Source of the DNA: Primulina eburnea
Lineage: Eukaryota; Streptophyta; Magnoliopsida; Lamiales; Gesneriaceae
NCBI RefSeq assembly: GCF_022965805.1
Contig: NW_027331399.1
Coordinates: 1-64,000, forward strand
DNA length: 64,000 nucleotides
Direction: 5' to 3'
How positions within the stretch are numbered: position 1 is the first letter of the stretch; every line of letters begins with the position of its first letter. The notes below the pieces were generated by a model. The model did no database searches, was not told where the DNA came from, and saw only the letters and a list, made by a program, of their open reading frames with translations. The translations under genes and the position numbers were made by a program. This document shows positions 22,339 to 33,559 of the stretch, in pieces.

Positions 22339-22579
22339 CTTTTAAAAGCGCAGATCCCCTTCCCCTTTCTTCATTCTGCACGAATCTTCCCCAATTCCCC
22401 TCTCAAAATCCGTAATCACCAAATTCCCCTCTCAAAAATCCCTCACTCCTCTCATTTTGTTCTTTCAATTTTGTGGTGCAGGCTTTCAATATCCACTCTA
22501 GTCTCCGGTTACAAGGCAACATCCTCGGTAGGAAGGAAGAACCCTCTCCGGTCACCTATCATCTCCATCTTAACATTCT
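22339..22579 (+). other. R4 leader before the extra ORF
   Basis: C/T-rich non-coding sequence between the hairpins and the ATG at 22580. I see no clear element in it. Confidence 0.5.
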
Positions 22580-23721
22580 ATGGCTCCCAAGAAGCAAAAA
22601 GGTAACCCCGGTTTCTCCTCTTCATCCTCATTTGATAGGGCACGTTTTGTTAGTATGGAGGCTAGGGCTCGATACGAGCATGCCAAAATTCACCGCAACC
22701 CAATAGCCGAGAGGGGAGTCCGGCGACAGTTGGAGGATAGATACTTGGATATTATTGTTGGTTTGGAAAGAAGGGGATGGGACAAATTCGGTGAGCAACC
22801 TAAGGCGGCGTAGTCTCTGTGGTTCGCGAATTTTATGCCAACGCAGCGGAGGGGCGAAATGGTTTGGTGTTTGTTAGGGGTAAACATGTACCGTATGACT
22901 CGGTGACGATCAACGCACTGTTAGGGACAGCGGAGGTTGACGACTCCCATTTCCAGACATTGGTTGCCAACCCGAATTATGATACGATTCTCGCCACATT
23001 GTGCCATCTGGGCACAATATGGAAACCGTTGGGCGGCTCGCCGAGTTGTTTTGACGAGAAGTATTTGAAAGCCGAAGTTGCCCTTTGGTATTTATTTGTG
23101 GCTCGGAGAATGATGCCGGTCTCGCATAAGAGCGAGGTCCAGAAAGAGCGGGCGGTACTGCTTTATGCTTTGACCGAGGGATACACCATCAACGTGGGCA
23201 CACTTATCAATTCACAAATCACACTGAGTACCCACAACAGTCATGTGGGCCTGTTCTTCCCCACCATTATCTTCGAGTTGTGCGCTAGAGCGGGAGTCGT
23301 ATTTCGCGATGATGAGGAGTGGTTGCAGCCCATGAAGCCTATTTGTGTCGAAGACCTCCAGCGGAAACGAGCTAAGCGAATCAGTTAATTTCCCTCTCGG
23401 GAGGAGGACGCCGGTGGATCTAGCACTACCATCCCCCGCCGCCGCCCACCACAACCCCGCAGGCGAACTCAGAATGACAAGATGGATGAAAATCTCGCCT
23501 TCCAAGCGCATCAGAGTCAGTTCAACTCTTACGTCACAGACCATTTATCTCACATTGACTCCATGATGCGCTCTTTGCTTGTGCACGGGGGCGTTGACCC
23601 GTCGACCATTCCACCGACTCCGCTACCTCCTCCCCCATTCCAGTTCCAGTATGATTATTCTCAGCAGGGGGACGCTGCCGGAGTGCCACCACCCGAGCAC
23701 GACGATGACGACGAGTCTTGA
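22580..23721 (+). pseudogene. R4 extra ORF (Athila-type, function unknown)
   Basis: The first frame starts MAPKKQKGNPGFSSSSSFDR and runs to 22813. A one-base shift then moves the coding into VVREFYANAAEGRNGLVFVRG, VPYDSVTINALLG and ALWYLFVARRMMPVSHK, up to a stop at 23388. A third segment (23482-23721) carries a Pro-rich, acid-ended tail (PPPPFQFQYDYSQQGD, then EHDDDDES). R3 has the same succession: basic N terminus, 'VREFYAN/VRVFYAN' block, 'VRGK' block, Pro-rich acidic tail. There is no signal peptide or membrane segment, so an envelope role is not supported by what I can see. Confidence 0.8.
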
Positions 23722-24981
23722 TCAGGGGAGTTTACTGTCCCCCCTTTTTATTCTTTTTGCTTATTTTTTCATTGCATTTGCATTCATGAGTTTTTTTTGG
23801 TTTTTAGTGTTTGTTTCGTTTTGTGCACTGAGGGCATTGCACAACTCTAGTATGAGGGGGGGTAGATAGATTGTTTTGATTGTTTAGTTAATTGGTTTAG
23901 TTATTCATTGCATTTATTTTGTTTAGTGTCGTTTATGGTGAGAAGACATAGTTTATGCGCCAATGATGAGGTTAGATTGTTAGTATACAAAAGTATTGAT
24001 TGGGTCATTTCATGAATGGTACTCTTGATTGTTAAAGCATGAATTTTGGCTCAAGTTTGAACTTTTTAAGCACATATGTGTGGGGACTAGAAGTTTGTAG
24101 GAATAATGGTGAAATTTGAAAGTTTTGTGTGGTTAACTTGAAAGGCACCATTTATGAGTTGATTTAGCATGTAAACCCGTGAAAATAAGTCGCTAATTGG
24201 GACCTCGAATGAGAAAATTTTTTTTGCCTTGAACTTTACATTTACCTCCTTTCCAATGCACTGAATTAAAATGTTATACTCCTAACCAGCTGTAATCCAA
24301 AGGATTATATTCTTAGCCTAGGGAGTACATGTGTGAAAATTGTGCATTTAAAAAAAAAAAAGAAAGAAAAAGAGAAGGAAGAAGGAGATGTAAGGTGAGG
24401 AGGAGCCGAAATAAAAGGAATGAAATTCTGTTCCTAGGCTAAAAGTTGGAGATGTAAGGAGACGAGGAAAGTCAGACGAAAAGTCTTGACGATTGCACAA
24501 TGAAAATGATCGGTGTACTCCAAACTTTTAGCCACTTGAGCTTATTTTCCTTCTTTTCGACACCCTTATCTGCACTTAAAAGTTGAATAAAGTTCAATTA
24601 ATGGCTAGTGATAAATGGACACGGGGATGCATGCTAGTGAGACTTGTATTGAAGTGTTAATTGAGTGACTCGCATGATTGGATAATTGATCAATTTGAAA
24701 TACGAATGACTAAACCCATCATGACACACACACACGTTCAAATTAGTGTCAAGATTTATGTGTAGATGAGAATGAGTATTCATTTGTGATTTGACTTGAT
24801 TATGATTTGTACGTGAGAAAGTTCAATAAGGCATGAGCATAAAATTTGTTAACTCACCATTGATATTTACTTGTGTTAGTTGTTTCTTGTTTGAGTAATT
24901 TTGTGGTTGTTGAGTTTGTTTAGTATCTCGTGCTTTAACCTATTTTACTCGAGGGCGAGCAAAAGGTTAGTATGAGGGGGT
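23722..24981 (+). other. R4 non-coding 3' module with two polypurine runs
   Basis: It lies between the extra ORF and the 3' LTR. TATGAGGGGGGG at 23851-23862 follows the context GAGGGCATTGCACAA. A second run, TATGAGGGGG at 24971-24980, directly abuts the LTR and is the likely working polypurine tract. Between them is an A/G-rich block at about 24348-24480 (AAAGAAAAAGAGAAGGAAG and beyond). R3 shows the same arrangement at 27494-29056. There is also a short (AC)n at about 24726. Confidence 0.75.
24971..24981 (+). promoter_or_regulatory. R4 polypurine tract
   Basis: TATGAGGGGGT ends one base before the TGATATG start of the 3' LTR. This is the expected position of the plus-strand primer. Confidence 0.85.
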
Positions 24982-26488
24982 TGATATGTGTCGTTTTTAC
25001 GTATTTTATCGCATTAGTCTGTGTGTGTTTTGCATTGTGCATCGTTTATTTCAGTCACATTCTGTTCATTTTAGAGTAAATATTTGCATTTTATCACATC
25101 TCATTCGGGCGTGATGAATTTGCAGGAAAAAGGGCCGGAAGAACCAAAATCGAAGCCAAGTGCCAAGTCAAGACAAAAAGGGCAGAGGAGTTGGCGCTCG
25201 GGCGGTGAAATTGTACCGCCCGAGCGCGAAAAGAGAAATGCCGAAGCGTTTGTACAGAAGGTTTGGCGCTCGGGCGGTGAAATTGTACCGCCCGAGCACG
25301 AGATGAAAGCCCCAAAGGATTAAAGACAGAAAGGTCGGCGCTCGAGCGGTAGTTTTCTACCGCCCGAGCGCGAAGGCCGCTCTTCCCAGGGAGATTTACA
25401 GAAGGTGTGCCGCTCGAGCGGTATTTTTCTACCGCCCGAGCGCCACCTATTTTTGGCAAGATTTCATGCTCGATTTCTTACCTTAGTTTAGGAGGGTGGC
25501 TATTATGGAAGGAGTTTTTGGCCGACTTTTGGGGACATTCAGAGAGATTCAGACTGAATTTTGCAGCCGTCATCAAGTTTAGAGAGCACTTTTGCGCTTG
25601 GATTGAAGATTTGAAGATTCCGAGCACCGTTCTTCGCAGATTTCGTCTCGCCTAGTATTTCTAATCTAGTTTCTTTCGTTTTAAACATTGTTGCATTTAT
25701 TTTTACTATGAATTCTAGTAGCTAACTTTATTATTTGTTGGGATTAAAGGGGATCCTACCCCGAATGTTGGTTTGAATTAATTTATATTTCGGTTGTGCG
25801 TTATTCTTGATTTTACTACTGTTTTATCGTGTCATTAAAGAATAGCTAACTTTAATGACGTTTTCATATCACGAGTTAGTTCGAGAGAAAAACGAGTGAT
25901 AGGATCGAGTGGTAGAATCCGCGGATCTACAATTTACATAGATATATGAAATTGGATACGTGCCGATAGTCATAGTCCTAAGGGTCGAAAATTAGGGGAT
26001 TTCATAAGTCGAAATGCGATTCACTCTTGATAAATAATTAAAGAGATTTAATTACTTCATTGAGTAGAATTAGTTTGGCATAGCTCGAGAGAGTGTGTTC
26101 AATAGATTAGGAAATCCTGTCGGAAGCGTAGATCACGAACGAACGAATTAATTGATTAACGAGGGGTAGGTGAACTGAGATTCCCAACAAATCCATTTCT
26201 CATTGAATTTTACTCGACCATTTTAGACATTATATCTCATTACTTGATTTTGAATCTTTTTATTTGCATTTTTATTTGATTTTAGTAGGAATAAACCAAT
26301 CAAATCACTTTTCGTTGCTAAATGTTCAATAACTGAAAATAATAATTGTAAAACACAGTCTTCAGTGGAACGATACTCGTACTCACGTACACTATATTAT
26401 AACTTGACATCGTGCACTTGCGATTTATTTTGAGCATACAAAATCATATTTTTATTGGGGATTTTACTGTGCAAGTTTTGCTCGATCA
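24982..26488 (+). repeat. R4 3' LTR
   Basis: 1507 bp, same ends and length as the 5' LTR. Hairpin repeats at 25193-25444. In several places it keeps the symmetric hairpin arms where the 5' copy is mutated (for example the first two units), which suggests the arms were perfect at insertion. Confidence 0.93.
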
Positions 26489-27493
26489 GCCTCATACTGA
26501 AATTGGACAAATGCTTAGGGCTCGGCAGTGGGAAGAATTTGGCAGGCAGCCACAAGATGCTGTCATTTCATTGGTGAGAGTGTTCTATGCTAACCTCAAG
26601 GTTAGGTATGATCGGTTGACGGTGTTTGTGCGAGGAAAATGGGTAGCCTTTGATGCACATACAATTAACACGTTATATGGCATCCCTGCAATCATGCACG
26701 ACGAATATGAAGAATACAGGAACGAGCAGGTTGATTATAACAGTATTGTTCAAACAATTTGCATACAGGGAGCCGAATGGAGAATGAGGGACGATGTGCA
26801 CTTGAGCCTAGCAAAGTCTGATCTGAAGACTGTTGCGAAACATTGGTATTCATTCATTTCTGTTAGGATCAAGCCTACCGAACACACCACTACTGTCATC
26901 AAAGAGAGGGCCATCCTCACTTTTTGCATTATGACAGGGAAGACAATTGATCTAGGTCAATTGCTTCAGAATTCAATTCTCGACTATGCAAGAGGTAACT
27001 CTCCGAGTGGACTTCTCCACCCCTCTCTCATCACTGTTTTATGCCAACATGCGGGAGTTACTTGGGCTACGAATGAAGAGTTGTTGAAGCCAAAGAATGA
27101 AATTTTGGTTATTCAACCATTTGTGGGAGTCAGAAATGACCAAGCTGCAGCACGTAGAGCTGAAAGGGAATTCAATAGGAGAGCTGCAGAGACACGTGAC
27201 CAAGCCCAGGCTCAAGAACCACCACCGCAACAAAGGCATAAGAGAGACAGATTGAATATGTTGGAAGAGGACATGCGAGTTCAACGCCAAGAGATGGATG
27301 CGTTTCGGTATAGAACCGATACATTCATGGGGTACATGATGGATTTCACATCGGTGTTGGCTCAGCAATTCCATCTGCTTCCACTTCTGGTCATCCATTT
27401 CCACCTCCTCCACAGTGGCCACCCGTTTACCACCCGTCGGAGTTCCAACCACCCCACGACGACGAAGATGAGGATGATGGCAATGACCACTGA
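26489..27493 (+). pseudogene. R3 extra ORF, C-terminal part
   Basis: It resumes directly after R4 with TEIGQMLRARQWEEFGRQP, then VRVFYANLKVRYDRL, VFVRGKWVAFDAHTINTLYG and VAKHWYSFISVRIKPT. It goes on to ERAILTFCIMTGKTIDLG and a Gln/Arg-rich coiled segment (RRAEREFNRRAAETRDQ). A frame change near 27370 is needed to reach a Pro-rich acidic tail ending at TGA 27491-27493; the unshifted frame gives an unrelated tail. Counterpart of 22819-23721 in R4. Function unknown; possibly DNA- or RNA-associated given its basic N terminus and acidic C terminus, which is only a guess. Confidence 0.8.
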
Positions 27494-29056
27494 CGGTCGT
27501 TGCCCAGTGTATGTGTATTCTCCTATTTTTCATGCTTATTTACATCGAGGACGATGCACATGTTTAAGTTTGGGGGAGATTTAGTTTATTTTATTTGGTG
27601 TGTTTAAATTTTTTGTGTTTTATTTTATTTTATTTGGTGTGTTTATTTATTTAGGTTATTTTGTGTGTTTTTAGTCATGAAATTTTTTTATGAATAGGCC
27701 AATGATGAAAATATTTTGAAAATAAAGGTCATGCATTACATTCATGTTAATAGATCAATTTGAAAAATTTAGAGAATAATCATGAGAATTGGTAAGTTTG
27801 AGACTTATAATTTCTATAAAACTTTGTGATTTTCATTGGATATTGAAATAAATTTTTTGCAAACACATAAATGATTGAGGCAATCTTTGATTTTATTTGG
27901 GCTATTTATATTGTTCATAAACATTCATTTGAAGCCCTTTTGAGCCAATATGAACAAAGAATTGTGTTTTTGAAATTTCTTGGAAGCCAAGCACTTTTAT
28001 TTTTGAATATATATGTATTTGGTTGATGCATTGAGTCATCATTTTCACGAGGATTAGATTCTACTCTGTGTTGGTGAATTGAGATTTTGTCTAGAACTAT
28101 CCAAACATCACTCGAGGCGAAATACGGACAACTTATGATTTAGGAATGATTTAGGTGATTTTTGGATCGATTGAGCCTTTCAAGCTACCAAATAAAATTA
28201 ATTTATCATTTGTCACCTCTTTGAGCTTATATGAATTCAAATGGCACACGTTAGTATGTGTAAAAGACCCCCATTCGATTGTTCTTTCAATTATCCCACA
28301 TTTACTACCCCGTTGAATATCTTAAAAATTAAATTCCTACCTTCTCAAGGGAGTAAGAATTCAAAGGAAAAGAAATGCACATTCTCCTATAAAAAAAAAT
28401 TGATGAATGATATTACATTGATAAAGTTGGAGAAAAATGGGAGAAAAAGAGATGAAAAGAAATGTAAAAAAAAAATGGAGATAAAAGAAATAGTGGGGTT
28501 TGCAAAAAGAAATGAAATTAAATTTACTCCCTTATTTGAACTCCTAATCTTTATTTGTAGCCATGAACCAAGGCCTAACATTACAACCATTTAAAATCCT
28601 ATTAACCTAGTCATAGTTGTCCAATATATTAGTGGAGAGTGATTGGGAGGATCTAGCCTATGGACAATCGATAAACACTTTCATTGAGTAAGAATCTTGA
28701 TCAATTTTACACACACCTCATTGCATCAAATATTTATTGCGTATCCCTTTCTTGAATGAATATTGCTTTGAACCCAATTTTTACCGAAAAAGACCTTGTG
28801 ATGTGTGTTTGTAAAAATTTGAAATTAATTGAAAATGATTTGAAACATGGTTGAAGAGATTAGAAGTTAAGAGAATTAACCGATCACATGATTTTATCCG
28901 GATGAACAAGTGGTTGAATTGATGTGAATTGTGAATGCATGAAACATTTTAAATTTATCTTGAGGCCAAGTTCTATAAAATATTTCATGATTTGTTTGGT
29001 TGTTTTTGTTGTTTTGTTTTGCTCGGCACTAGCAAAATCTTAAGTTTGGGGGATTT
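27494..29056 (+). other. R3 non-coding 3' module with two polypurine runs
   Basis: AAGTTTGGGGGAGATTT (27566-27582) follows a GAGGACGATGCACATG context. AAGTTTGGGGGATTT (29042-29056) abuts the 3' LTR. An A/G-rich block lies at about 28350-28530. The layout mirrors 23722-24981 of R4, and both share the word GCCAATGATGA after the first run. Frames here (for example 28241-28594) are low-complexity and not convincing genes. Confidence 0.75.
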
Positions 29057-30389
29057 TGATAAGTGCAATTTATTGTACTTTTATTACTTTGTTTTAACTT
29101 GGAATTTGTGATTCTTGAGTAGGTTTTATTTGATTTGTTGTTGTTTTTGTTATTGTAGTTTGGAAGCTTACAAATGAGAATTTGGAGTAGTATAGTGATG
29201 AATTAGAAGGTGCAAAGGATTTTTCTGCCGAAGCAACACCGCACCCGCGGTACCTCCTACCACCGCACCCGCGGTCTCACATGTTTGAAGAATGATTTTT
29301 TGTTGCGAAGCACGACCGCACACGCGGTCCTACTTACACCGCACCCGCGGTCATGCACAGACAGAGTCCGGAAATTCTGAAACTTTGGTGTGCTGCGCAT
29401 GGGAGTTGCTGACTTTGATGTTTTGCGTATAAGATTTGTCTAGGACTATAAAAGGCCTCTATTATTCATCATCTAGGTCATAGAGGAGCAAAGGAAAAGA
29501 GTGGAGGCTACAAAGAAGAGATTGAAGATCTTGGGAAAGTTCTTGCACAATTTTGGACAAAAATTTCATTACACTCCAAAACTCTTGTTCTAAGTTCTTC
29601 TTTCTTTATTTTTACTTTTATTTGATATGTCTTGTTTAAGATTTATGTGTTGTTGTGTTATTTGTATTATTATGAACTAAATCTTAATTCTAGAGGAATG
29701 ATGGAACAAAACTAGAAACCATGTGTTGGGATTTATGATTTATGCTATATAAGTTTTCTTATTGTTCATTTGTGTTTTTCCAATCTTAATGCTTTCAATT
29801 TATTGGCCATATCTTGAATGATTCTTATGTTTATAAATTATCACTTGGAAAAGGGAATTTATAAACAAGAAAGGGAAAAATACATCAATGGTATTTATAT
29901 AGTTCGGGAGGACATCTATTGCTATTGAAGCCATAAAAAGAAGCTAGTGCTTATTGTGTTATTTAATTATAGATTGTTGATGGGGACGTTACAATCCTTT
30001 GTTAGATAATTAGTATATACTTAGCACTCGGGAGAGGGATCGAGTAGATAATTATAGAATTCTTGGCTAATGAATAAGAAGGACATTTATAATATAGCTA
30101 CACAAAATAGCACATGGTGGATAGTTGCGTGAAATCGGACATCTAGATCTTTATTTCCATTGTTGTTCAACTTTGTTTGGTAATACAATTAAATTTATTT
30201 TCAATCTAGTTATTGAGGTGAACAAAGCTGTTAATTGAATATTCTAAATAAAATCGAGACAATTTTAATTACAAGCATTAATATAAATTTAGAAATACAT
30301 TCCTCGTGGGATCGACACTTGTACTCAAAATTACATTTTACTATAACTTGACGTCGTGCGCTTGCGAGCAATCAAGAAAACACGCAACA
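29057..30389 (+). repeat. R3 3' LTR
   Basis: About 1333 bp from TGATAAGTGCAATTT to ACACGCAACA. It ends where the copia LTR resumes with CTTAT (30390-30394). The end resembles the minus-strand LTR of R8 (shared CGTGGGA, CTTGCGAGC and CGCAACA blocks), so R3 and R8 are related but distinct. Four CCGCACCCGCGGT-type words lie at 29238-29351. The 5' partner is not in the window. Confidence 0.85.
29238..29351 (+). repeat. Four CCGCACCCGCGGT repeats in R3 LTR
   Basis: Two closely spaced pairs of ACCGCACCCGCGGT (first at 29238, last at 29338-29351), one unit with a C to A change. Same word as the cluster at 14119-14360. Confidence 0.92.
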
Positions 30390-31774
30390 CTTATCGAGTG
30401 GAAACGTCCTAGTTTATGGTTGTACACCATTAGTCCTTATGACCCGGGACAACATTGAGACTCTATGTGCTAGAATTACACTTTGACTTGTTTACCGACT
30501 CTCATGGGGTCATCAGGTGGCAAAGTTGTGTGTTTTGTCGAAACATATAGGAGTCGATGCATTGTAGTCGGGGATTAACGGCTTACCTTTGGGTATGGAT
30601 ATCCTATGTGATCTCATGTGTATGTAGTTTTAAATCTCTGATCAGAGTATGGTGGTAATTAAGAAAGGGGTTTCTAAGATTACACCATCGATGCAACTAC
30701 GACATGACACATAGTATAGATTCATTGACAACTCTCGATATACCAATGGTTGTCGAATCGGTCGGGATATATGAGTTTAAGGGACCGTACTGTACGCTAA
30801 CTATAATTGAATGGTTCTTAAAGGCACTATCATTTGATACCTAGGGAATCATGTAAGCGATGCTGCTAGGTGTTTAACATTATTGGTTGGGTACTATCCG
30901 ACTTGAGTTCTGACGTTCTTATTATCAAGTAGTTGATAATTAAGAACGGAGCAATTGGGGTATGCTCGTTTAAGGACATGTTTAGTCCGAATCACATGGA
31001 GATGTGAACCCACGGCTTGTTGTATCAATGAACCATTGAGGGCCTCACAAGTACTAGCTTTCTAGATCCCGTTGAGAAGTAAAATAGTTCAAGTGTTGAA
31101 TTAATTAAATCACATTGGGTCTTATAAAGCCCAATTGAAATAATTATTTATACTAGTGGGCTTGAGTAAATTCAAGTAAAATTTAAATGGTCTCAAATGT
31201 GTTTGGGATATTTAAATAAAAGTTCATAGGCCTTGTAATTGTTACAAGCCCATTCAAATTGCAAGCTTGGGAAGTGAAGAGTTGGGGAATACTTTTTCAT
31301 TAAAAATTGCTTAGCATGCAAAAAGTGACTAACTTTTTACAACACCAAGAAAATTTATTCTCCTCCCTTGCTTGAAGCACTTGGCCGAAATATTGCTTGC
31401 ACATTCCCTTCAATTTTGTCTACTTCAATTGTTGAGGAAAACACTCTCTTCTCAAAAGAAAAATCCTTTTATTCTTCTAGTGCAAAATAAGAGGGGATCT
31501 ACCTAGTTGGTGGTAGGCTTAATTTTGAACAAAGACTGTTCACAGGGAGGCTTGTAGATTGTCATCCTTGAAGAGCTTAGTTGTTTATCAACTAAGTTGG
31601 AGCCAAACATCAATCTCAAGAGATTGATTAGTATATTTTTCTTAACACCCTACGTATGACATATTGCGTTTTGTATTTGCTACACATCTTAGTAAAGGTG
31701 CTCGATTTTTCTTCTTGAAAATTAATTTTTGAACTTCCGTTGCGCATTCGAACACCTTAATCGATCCTCTTTCA
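30390..31774 (+). repeat. R5 5' LTR (truncated by R3)
   Basis: It matches 37912-38910 of the 3' LTR and ends in CTCTTTCA directly before the primer site. It contains about 384 bp (30918-31300) that the 3' LTR lacks, so the complete LTR would be about 1.8 kb. Confidence 0.9.
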
Positions 31775-31776
31775 AG

Positions 31777-31789
31777 TGGTATCATGAGC
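31777..31789 (+). promoter_or_regulatory. R5 primer binding site (tRNA-Met type)
   Basis: TGGTATCATGAGC two bases after the LTR; it differs from the usual TGGTATCAGAGC by one inserted base. It marks the 5' LTR. Confidence 0.85.
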
Positions 31790-32617
31790 TAAGGATACTA
31801 TTTTGTGTAGCATATACATAATATTATATTGATGGCAATTTCTAACCGCATGAGTTGAATTATTTCAACAAAAATAAAGGCCTAGAAAAGGGGTTTTTCG
31901 GGAAGCTCGGGCTGCCCGAACCCCTCTATTAATTTTTTTTTGTTGGTCGGAATCCGGCGACAGAGCTCCGGCGACGGCGATGACGACTAGGGTTTCCAAA
32001 AGTGTTTTGGATTATCAAAGTGTCATGGACCTTGACGTTGTTGGGCCATTAGATGGCTAACATATTTGTGAAATTTATATGGGCCAAAATGTTTTTGGCG
32101 AAAAATGATTTTTTGGGTCCTTAAGTTTAAATTTACAAAAGTTGCAAATATTTTCTTATGAAATAAATAATTGAAGTTGGACTTTAATTATTTATAGTAA
32201 ATGGTGATTTACAAGAAATTCCGTTATAAATAAATTAATTAGAAAGTAGACAAATGTGTTTGTATACTTTGTTAATTTAATTTATAATCGTGGCAGTTAG
32301 TGATTGGTTCAAGATATATAATATTGGATCAATTAATTATCACAATAATTAATTGATGGTGTATGATATGTGCTATTATGCATGAAGGATGATCAAAATC
32401 CGAAGCCCAATTTGCTAGGTGTATGCTAGGATATTTTGTGTTGAATGATTGTAATAATTATAAAATTTCCAGTGGGCTTGGTTTATGACCCGTTCCCACC
32501 TCATGAGATGTATACCTTTTTGCCATGGATATTTATTTGTAAATATTAGTATAGTGGAAGATCAAGATTGGAAGATGGTGGCCTTGATGATTATGAAGAT
32601 CGAAGACATGTAAATAT

Positions 32618-32743
32618 TGGAAGCATATGTAATAGTTGCATTTGCATCCCATGCATTTCCCTAGGATTGGACATAGGCCCTGGAAGCATATGTAATAGTT
32701 GCATTTGCATCCCATGCATTTCCCTAGGATTGGACCTAGGCCC
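32618..32743 (+). repeat. Two-copy 63-bp tandem repeat in R5 leader
   Basis: Copies at 32618-32680 and 32681-32743 differ at only about one position (ACATAGG versus ACCTAGG). Such high identity suggests a recent duplication. Confidence 0.93.
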
Positions 32744-33082
32744 GTGTTTAGCTCACACATGCCATTAGTTTGGGGGCGATTGATCATCCTTGTTATGTTT
32801 ATTGTTTATAATATATACATGATATGTTATAAATAATGAGTATGTGCGTTAATATTATGAAAATAACAAAGTTGTATGAATCCGGAAAACATACGATCAA
32901 ACATGGCGAGTTTTTTTAAATAAAATTAATGATGAGACCTTTCAAAATTAAAAACCCTCATTTTCAATAAGATTCAAAATTAATATCAAGCCCGAAAAAG
33001 AGAATTATAAAATTGTTTATAATTTCCATGTCTTCCATCGAAATGAGTGCATGATGAATGCTACCCGTGATCGGGGCTCGGC

Positions 33083-33362
33083 TCATATTATTGGGGGGCC
33101 CTGGCACCGGAAAGCTGTGACATCCATTGACATGGTGATGTGAACTACGTGGAACTCCCATGATTTCGGCTCATATTATTGAGAGAACTCATGGCGACCA
33201 TCCATTAAGGTTCAACATCGATGGGTAAGGCTTGACACGTAAAGATGAATGACGTCATATTATTGGGTCCTAATCAAACGTGAGACAAAATTTTACGTAG
33301 AACGTTGCATCGAGATGCAATTGGAAACTACCTTTTAGGAATTGTGATTGGCTGATATTATT
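33083..33362 (+). repeat. Four spaced TCATATTATT words in R5 leader
   Basis: TCATATTATT at 33083, 33171 and 33255 and TGATATTATT at 33353, each in a similar local context (GGCTCATATTATTG). Spacings are 88, 84 and 98 bp. Degenerate repeat units of about 90 bp are likely. Confidence 0.75.
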
Positions 33363-33559
33363 CGGGATCATAATTCGCTAATTGGACCTTGCGTACCTAC
33401 TGAGGAAAGTAGTTTCCCGTTTTCACTAGAGGGTAGTGAAAATGTCAAAACAGTGGGAGCGAAAATTTATAAAGTTAAAGTCCATACTTTATATCTTACT
33501 AAATATTTTAAAATAGTCATTAACATTTATCTGTTTTACTTATCAGTACAAATTTGACA

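Larger units (their letters stand above)
15052..26488 (+). mobile_element. R4: complete Athila-like Ty3/gypsy element
   Basis: An 11.4-kb element with equal-length 1507-bp LTRs (15052-16558 and 24982-26488). It has a tRNA-Asp-type primer site at 16565, gag-protease, RT-RNase H, integrase, an extra ORF, and a polypurine run before the 3' LTR. It splits the extra ORF of R3. The flanking five bases are CCCTC (15047-15051) and GCCTC (26489-26493), a TSD with one mismatch; joining the flanks restores the host frame. By eye I count about 23 substitutions between the LTRs (about 1.5%). Coding breaks are a TAG and a TGA between protease and RT, a 19-C homopolymer, a one-base loss in integrase and a one-base shift in the extra ORF. 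Confidence 0.92.
9433..30389 (+). mobile_element. R3: Athila-like Ty3/gypsy element, 5' end missing, split by R4
   Basis: R3 comprises 9433-15051 plus 26489-30389. It holds the gag C-terminal part, protease, RT, RNase H, integrase, a repeat-bearing spacer, an extra ORF, a non-coding 3' module and a 3' LTR (29057-30389). The 5' LTR, primer site and gag N terminus are absent, having been cut off or displaced at the R1 boundary. The protease motif DLGAS, the absence of a second RNase H domain and the extra ORF point to the Athila branch, an assignment made by recognition. Three in-frame TGA codons, one TAA and one or more frameshifts make it inactive. It lies within the 5' LTR of R5. Confidence 0.85.
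31790..33559 (+). other. R5 untranslated leader
   Basis: About 1.77 kb without a credible frame. It holds a GC-richer patch (31900-31990), a two-copy 63-bp tandem repeat (32618-32743) and four spaced TCATATTATT-type words (33083-33362). Confidence 0.7.

Noticed and set aside
23722..24981. Possible host-derived gene captured by R4 in its 3' module
   Set aside because: No open frame of useful length, and the module is matched by a similarly arranged non-coding stretch in R3.
28241..28594. 117-codon frame in the R3 3' module
   Set aside because: Lys/Glu-rich because of the A/G-rich tract; no similarity to the equivalent part of R4.
32533..32787. Cys-rich frames over the copia leader duplication
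   Set aside because: Both strands stay open across the same 63-bp duplication, and the products are simple repeats with no start context.
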